Below are positions 58,038 to 64,000 of a DNA stretch of 64,000 nt, one piece after another. A model generated the notes under the pieces. It was not told the DNA's origin. It saw nothing but the letters and a program-made list of their open reading frames with translations, and ran no database searches. This DNA is from Okapia johnstoni (lineage: Eukaryota > Chordata > Mammalia > Artiodactyla > Giraffidae). Made by a program: the position numbers and the translations under genes. Each line of letters opens with the position of its first letter. Position 1 is the first letter of the stretch. The stretch is taken from positions 22,527,501-22,591,500 of the forward strand of contig CM044306.1 in NCBI GenBank assembly GCA_024291935.2. The letters run 5' to 3'.

Positions 58038-59034
58038 AAAAGAAGGCGGTGGCCCAGTCCAGTCAAGTTCAAAGACATTTATTGAGCTCTGGCTACATGC
58101 AAACTGCTGTGTGGGATAGCAGGGAATGAATCAGGTGATGTGCTTATCCTCAAAGAGCTCATTTTTCAGGGAGGGCAACAAACACAGCAGAGGTGGCTGG
58201 GATGGTACTGTGATGGTGCTACAAACAGAGCACTGGACAAAAAAAGAGGGAGGCTTCCATGATGAGGGGAGAAGGCAGGGGCCTTGGGAAGTAGTGTTTG
58301 GCTTAGATCTTGAAGGCCGGTAACAGACAGGTGGCAGGGAAAGGAGGCCTGAAGGCTGAGATCTGGGGAAGGGTGGGGGGCCCCACTCTGGCAGAGCCCA
58401 AGGCATCCTAGAGAGGGGACCTCAGACCTCATCAAGCCCCTTGAACGGGTAGGGCCTTATCAAGCCCCTTGTAGGGTAGGGCCTCAGTCCACTTGAGACC
58501 ATGCCAGTCCTCACCTTCATCCCTGCTGCCAGGTCCCTTAGGAATCCTGGACAAGAGGGATTCTATTATCTGAAACAACTTGAGGAGGGAGGTACAGCCC
58601 TCTGGCCAGGCAAGGGCTGAGAGGCATTGGCAACCTGCCAAACAGCTGGGGCCCCATGCCAGCAACTTCTGGACCTCTGGCCCTGGTGGAGAAAGAGGTG
58701 GCTGCTTCCCTGGGCCAGCAGCAGGGCAAGCAAGCCACACCCTGTGAACCCTAGTATCAGGTCATCAGGTCAGGGGTGGTCAAAAGACACCCACCCCTGC
58801 CACTCTCAACTGGCAGCACCCCCCTCCCCCGGGGAATCATGTTGGAAAACCTATGTCATAGTTTGGCCCTTGGTTGGGGTCTCAGCCTCACAGGCTCTCC
58901 ACTGTTTGATACCAGGCAGTTGACCTGGTGGTGAGGACTGTGTGTGTGTGAGTGTGTGTGCAAAGCTAAGAGACAACTGATGAAGATTGTGACATCACCT
59001 AGCAGGGGCCTGAAAACACCAAGATGGAGAGGAA

Positions 59035-59200
59035 TGGAGTTAAAGTATGTTGAGCATCTACTATGTGCAAAGCTCTTTGCAAACATTATTTCTTTACCAA
59101 CATGACTCCCCATGACAACACTATAAGGTAGGTATTAGTAGCTTCACTCTATAATGAAGAAACAGGCTCAGAGAGGATAAATAATTTGCTGAAGTCTGAC
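59035..59200. repeat. MIR-family fragment
   Basis: TGAGCATCTACTATGTGCAA and GAAACAGGCTCAGAGAGGAT. Confidence 0.75.
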
Positions 59201-60071
59201 GCTGAACCCTTACTCTTTCTACCAAGCACAATACCTCTGGGAGGAGCTAGGCCAGGTTGTCCCTTTTAGCTCCAGGATGCTAAATTCATGGTTCTAGGTG
59301 AGGGCTTTTAACTGCTGCCAGCAACTGGCCTGCATCCCTGCTTCTGCCACAGGCCACCTGCTTCACACTACCTGGCCTGTGCACATCCCTGCATGGAGCA
59401 GGATTTGCTCCACTCTCCTCCCAGTCTCTCTGCCCTTCTGGGAGGATGAGGGGTGGTGAGAAGAGGAGAGAAGAGGGGGATGTAGAAGCAGGGAAGAGAT
59501 GGCGGGAGGAGAGGAACAGAGGGGAGCAGCGAAAGGAGGTGGGGAGGGGTGGCTTCCACCTCCCCCTGGAAGCTCTGGAAATCCCCGGCAGCTGCTCCCC
59601 GCTCCTCTGTCTGGCGCCAAGCCAGCCCGGGGAGGGAGGGAGGGGAATTAAATGGAGAAAAAGAGGGGCAGGGCACTGACCACAGAGGGGCAAACCCCTC
59701 TGTCCTGGCACTCACTCCACCCAGCCATTCCAGCCCCTGTGAGAGATTCCAGGCATGCTCCCCTTTAAGGAAACCCTCCATGCCAAAATCCACACATACC
59801 AAACAGACACATCAGGGAGGTCCTTGCACTATAAAAGGATTCTTTGCTTTACAAGAGGGCTCCGCACATGGGAAACTTAAAATAGGAGCTTCCCCTAGGG
59901 TGGTGAAAGAAGCTCTGATTTCAGAAGCACCCCATACACCCCATGCTTCTGACACATTCAGGAAGCTGGCGACACCCACAGGGCTGGCAGGGCCGCGGAT
60001 GCCTCCAGGCGCTGACATCAGTGTGGGCACCTCTACGGTTGTGTTGACCGTCAGAGTCCCCTTGTGGGATC

Positions 60072-60093
60072 GGGGGGGGGGGGGGGGGGGGGG
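60072..60093 (+). repeat. 22-nt poly-G run
   Basis: An uninterrupted G homopolymer between GGGATC and AGGATG. It is prone to length error in sequencing and able to form G-quadruplex. Confidence 0.9.
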
Positions 60094-60099
60094 AGGATG

Positions 60100-61700
60100 T
60101 CATGGTCCAGGGGACAGGCTGCCTGCTGTGCTTCTCAGCAGGGCTGTTTTAGGACACCTAGAAAGGACTGGAAAGCCACTGCTCAGCAAAGCTGGCAGGG
60201 ATTTTGTGGCAGCCCGGAGAGGACAGATGTCCAAGGGCTCCCAGTGCCCCTTTGATGTCCTGACTCTCCTCCGTGTTCTGTCCTCCCTTCCACAATGCCA
60301 GGGCACAAGAGAGCCAGGCTCTGCCTCTGGGAACGGAAAGCACCTGACCTCCAGAAGAAGTACAAAAGGCAAATGGAGGAGCAGCTCAGACTGAGCTACA
60401 GGCCCATTGAGATGTGTTTAGGGTCCTCCAGGCAGAAAGCAGTGGTGTTTCCTAGCCCTACCTCTCCTTTCTTTAAAAAAAAGAAATGGAGATGAAATTC
60501 ACATAACATAAATTTAACTATTGTAACGCAAGCAATTCAGTGGCACTTAGTCCTGTCCCCCTCAACCCCTGCTTTTTTGTGCTCAGAGTGGAGTTGAAGG
60601 TAGAGTCAGTAATGACAACAGCAGAGAATGATGAATGGACCCCTGCCAGGCCTGGTGCTCCAGGGAGCTGCCATGGGCGATTTAAATTAACAGCCAAGAT
60701 GCCCAGCAGGCTTGGAGACTAGACCAGCCCACAGCCCTCCCCACACATAACACCCAGCCCAGGGAAGATGCCCTTCATGACTCCTCAGAGTCTCCCTCCA
60801 ACCCCCAGAATTGAGGATCACCCCATCCCCTGACTCCTCATCCTCCACCCCTCCATGCCCCTTCTCACCACCATCACAGGCAACCCAAGAGCCCCTCTGC
60901 CACAGAGGGGAGGGGTCTCAGAGCCCAGGCCCCAGACACAGCTTTAAGCTGAGCCTGGAAGCATGGACATGTAAAGGCACACGCAGGAGCAGAAAACCTT
61001 TCCACTCCAGACCCCACCCCAAGACCTCTCACCAAGTTGTGACCAGGAAGGGAGCAAGGCAACCCTCTCCCTCCAGCCCACCTCAGGATGCTGCCTCTCT
61101 TAGAACTGGGGGCAGCAAGTCAGGATAGAGGGCCCCTCCCACTCACTTAAGGGGACCAGCCCCACTTGTCCAGGATTTACTGAGCTCTGTGGAGGGGGTG
61201 AGGTGCTCTGACCTAAGGGGGCCATCACCGGGACCCCTCTGATGGAGACTGTGTGAAAGGAAGCCACCCAGGGCCTGGCTGGAGCGGCTTGTCTGTATTT
61301 GGGGGGCATGCGGACAAGCTGCCCAGCCCACCCCATCTTTTCACTGCCATGAAATGGTGGCAGCAGCTGCTGCAGCTGCTGTAACTGGGACTGGAGGGGG
61401 AGCCTGGCAGCGAGAAGCCCCTTGATGTGCAAGGGGGGAGGGGATGGTTGTATCGTGAGGTCCCACGGTGGGGAGGGGACAAGGTCGGGAGGGTCAGCGG
61501 TAGTTACATGCCCTGGGAGAGCCATTCCCACCTCTGCCACTCCTTATTATGCAGAGCTTGCTAGGATCCTGGAACGGGGCGCCGGGACCTTATCGAGTGG
61601 GAGGGGAGCTTCTAAATGTTCTCCTTCTGTAGCAAGGATGGGGAACGAGGGAGCGTGTGAGCCCTCGGTGAGCGCCTCCCTCTGTGTCAGTGGTGGGAGA
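60100..61700. other. Upstream flank, no gene seen
   Basis: Unique sequence with a decayed L1-like piece near 60475-60545 (AATTCACATAACATAAATTT). No exon recognised. Confidence 0.45.
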
Positions 61701-61705
61701 GTACT

Positions 61706-61750
61706 CGTGTGTGAGTGTGTGTGTGTGTGTGTGCGCGCGCGCGCGCGCAC
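61706..61750. repeat. (TG)n(CG)n alternating purine-pyrimidine tract
   Basis: About 13 TG dinucleotides run directly into 8-9 CG dinucleotides, a composition known to favour left-handed Z-DNA. It borders the left side of the upstream CpG island. Confidence 0.95.
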
Positions 61751-62155
61751 CAGCTCTATGTCACACCAGCCCTATCCCCTCCCCAGAGCTCTGGCCCCGC
61801 CCGGAGCTCCAGAGCCCCACACCCCTCCCGCCGTGGCGGGCCCCGCTCCTTCTCGGCGCGCCCACCCTCAGCCAGTCCTCCCGTCCCCGCTCTTCTCCCA
61901 CAAGACACGCACCCGAGCCCCGGGCCCCGCACCCGCTGACCTGCTCCATGCTGCCGCCAGCTATGCGGTCCTCGCCTTGCCAGCCCGGTGGGGCGCAGTG
62001 GGCGGCGGCCCCTCCATGCGCCCAGTCGGTGGTGCAGCACCCGCACCCGGCCACCGCCGCGCGCGAGGAGCGCCTGGAGTCCGCCACTCAGACCCCGCCC
62101 GCAGGCCCCGCCCCTCCGTCCCCTCCCTCCACACCCCACCCGCGGGTAGAGGCAC
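61750..62155. promoter_or_regulatory. Upstream CpG island, possible distal ARHGAP23 promoter
   Basis: A CpG-dense, repeat-free 400-bp segment lies 8.7 kb upstream of coding exon 1. On the minus strand an ATG at 61949 gives ATG GAG CAG followed by a GTCAGC donor (GT at 61940-61939), a phase-0 end compatible with exon 2. The strand of transcription is not determined; the island could also serve a divergent transcript. Confidence 0.5.
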
Positions 62156-62173
62156 CGCGCGCGCGCGCGCGCG

Positions 62174-62209
<36 letters not shown>
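62156..62209. repeat. (CG)n-GGG-(AC)n alternating tract, inverted relative to 61706-61750
   Basis: About 9 CG dinucleotides, a short G run, then about 16 AC dinucleotides. Its reverse complement has the same order as the tract at 61706, so the CpG island is bracketed by an inverted pair. Confidence 0.95.
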
Positions 62210-62210
<1 letters not shown>

Positions 62211-64000
62211 CTCACACATCCAGGGGCGCATCCCTGACAGCTTCTCCTGCTCTGCCTGTCCTGGGGGCACTGTTAGTCCAGAGAAGATCGTCTCCAAGGG
62301 AAGCCCCTCTCCTCATTCCTGAGGTTATCAGAGTCGAAAGGGCCCCACCCCTTATTTTACAGAGGCCTCAGGAGGGGCTGGCCCAAGTTCACAAGCAGCT
62401 TGATGACAGAGCTGACCCCCTGGCCCAGACCACTGTGATTGCCCAAGAGCAGGGCGGAGAGATAACCATAGAGCCTGGACCACAGGGACACCCCACCCTG
62501 ATGAGCAGAGGTCTGAGCCCTGTGACCTCAGGAGGTCAGGAGCTGATGGGGAGGGGCCACTCCCTGTTGCATCTCTTCACATGTGTTCTGAGGCCCTTGG
62601 GTGGGTGTGGGGAACAGAAATGGAGATTTCTGCCGCCTACCGTGTTCCCTGCCCCAGGCATGTGCCAAGCAGAAGGAGGAGCTGAACTGTTTGTCTACTG
62701 CCAAAGAAGGGTGATCTGAAGCTCCAGATGCCAGTTGGGGACCTGCCTGTGGACAGTGGAGCCACCAACTCTGGTGAAAGCCAAGGAAGTGGCAAAAAGA
62801 CTGCCTCCCACACTGAAACCCCCCTACCCTATCAGGGGTGGCTCATGACTACCTGCTGCCCCTCTGTCCTGCCCCTGTGAGGGCAGGGCCACACCAAGGG
62901 GCTATCACGTGTGCAGGCATGTGAGAGGCAGGCATGCTGCCCAGGACAGGAGTGCGGAGTCCTGGGTGGACAGGGGTGGAAATTAACCTGCCCTGAGGCG
63001 GGCAGTGGGGCTGGGGCATCGGTGTCCAGGGGCTGGCGGCCCAACACCCCTGGTCCACTGCCGGGAGGCATAAAGGGGATTGCACGCTTCCCACTGCACC
63101 CTGGCCTCTTTGTTAGTACCAGGGGGTGAGGGAGCAGAGGGCTGGAAGCTGAGATGGGGAGAGTTAAGATCCTCAGTGGGCCCAGACAAAGGGGGCTTTA
63201 TAGGCTGGGTGTAGGGGGCATGCTAGGGGGAGGAATTCAGGAATGCAGGCTAGGGAGGCCCTGAGCCCCCTGGGCAGCCCAGTTTGGGGCTGGGGTTGGA
63301 CTCCCCCTGCCCTCCCATGCTTTGGCCTTGCAGAGCATTTGCTGCTTTGCTCCTGGGACTGCAGCCAGGAGTCCCGGCAGACCTTCATCCCCGGCCTCCC
63401 CTCCTCTTGGGGATCTGGGGGGCACTGCCCACACACTCCCAGTCTGCCCCACCCAGCTGGCAGCAGACTCTCTTGTCTTCCCAGCCATGCCCTCTCAGCG
63501 GCCTCATGGCCCTGTCTGCTACCAGAATGAGTGCCCTGCCAGCTGCCAGGAGAAGGGAGGGACAGACTTGGTGAGGTCACAAGGCTATGGGGTCAACGGG
63601 GCCCTTTGTCCCTTCAAATAGAGTCTGTCTTGGGATAAAGAGATGGGAGACAGAGAAGCATATCCCCCAGACCCTGACCTGGCCTCTCCCAGGCTGTAAT
63701 GGAGCTGGGTCCTAGGCTGTGGAAGGCAGGCTCCATTCTTCCCAGAGCCCTCTGGTTCTCTTTCAGGGCTGAAGTAGCCACTGGAAGTAAAAACTAGGAG
63801 GCGGAGGAGATGGCCCAGTGGCAGTAGCCGCCCATGCTGGCCTCTGAAACAACTGTTGCTTGGCCAGGCCTAAGTTCTGGGCTTGGGCTTTGCAAAGTTG
63901 AGAACAGTCTGTCCTCAAAGATGCTGATATGGCCCTAAAGAGTGGACTCCTACTGGCCAAAGTCTTGGTGTCTAGATTGCTAGACACCAAAACTATTTTA
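62210..64000. other. Right-edge flank, no gene seen
   Basis: MIR-like text at about 62340-62420 (ACAGAGGCCTCAGGAGGGGC) and otherwise unique sequence. No coding exon of the SOCS7 gene expected by synteny is visible. Confidence 0.45.

Noticed and set aside
61422..62237. 271-codon open frame on plus strand
   Set aside because: Again an artefact of CpG island plus TG/CG/CA repeats; no domain and no splice or homology support.
53420..64000. Exons of the neighbouring SOCS7 gene expected from synteny
   Set aside because: No SH2 or SOCS-box coding sequence or splice-bounded exon is visible; the gene likely lies beyond the right edge.

Overview
The window is nuclear DNA from a ruminant, most likely a bovid (cattle, sheep, goat or buffalo type). 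This rests on its repeats: a truncated BovB (RTE) LINE, many Bov-tA and BovA2 SINEs, CHR-type tRNA-Glu SINEs and ruminant L1 3' ends, over older mammal-wide repeats (MIR, L2, MER20). No prokaryotic gene or operon, plasmid or CRISPR array was seen.

One protein-coding gene dominates: ARHGAP23, a large PDZ-PH-RhoGAP protein, on the minus strand. Its start codon is at 53279 in a CpG island with GC boxes. A 25-kb first intron leads to exon 2 at 28112-27951. The PDZ exons lie at 28.1-23.6 kb and include a 28-nt microexon. A 1,165-bp exon lies at 20678-19514, followed by linker exons at 17.9-17.2 kb, PH-domain exons at 15.7 and 10.5-10.2 kb, linker exons at 8.9-7.8 kb, and the first RhoGAP exon at 5902-5747, which carries the arginine finger. 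The rest of the RhoGAP domain and the C-terminus lie beyond the left edge. Exon phases join cleanly throughout except at one place. Between 17192 and 15747 the frame requires one more exon of length 3n+2 (about 86 bp by comparison with human ARHGAP23), and I cannot find it.

The large introns hold several candidate alternative starts on the same strand: a CpG island with a (CGG)12 tract at 31.4-32.0 kb followed by a 47-nt exon-like segment whose phases connect to exon 2; a CCAAT and CpG-rich segment with a strong donor at 21.75-22.05 kb; and an upstream CpG island at 61.75-62.15 kb bracketed by inverted (TG)n(CG)n / (CG)n(CA)n tracts. A compact cluster of GC boxes, an octamer, GATA and CCAAT motifs near 43.1-43.5 kb lies within intron 1.

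To the right of exon 1 (53.4-64 kb) I see no coding exon: only SINEs, a TA microsatellite, poly-G runs and the upstream CpG island. From mammalian synteny SOCS7 would be expected further right and SRCIN1 further left; neither is visible. Repeats with clean boundaries include a solo endogenous-retrovirus LTR at 35735-36127 with matching 5-bp target duplications, and two BovB copies in opposite orientation on either side of the RhoGAP exon.
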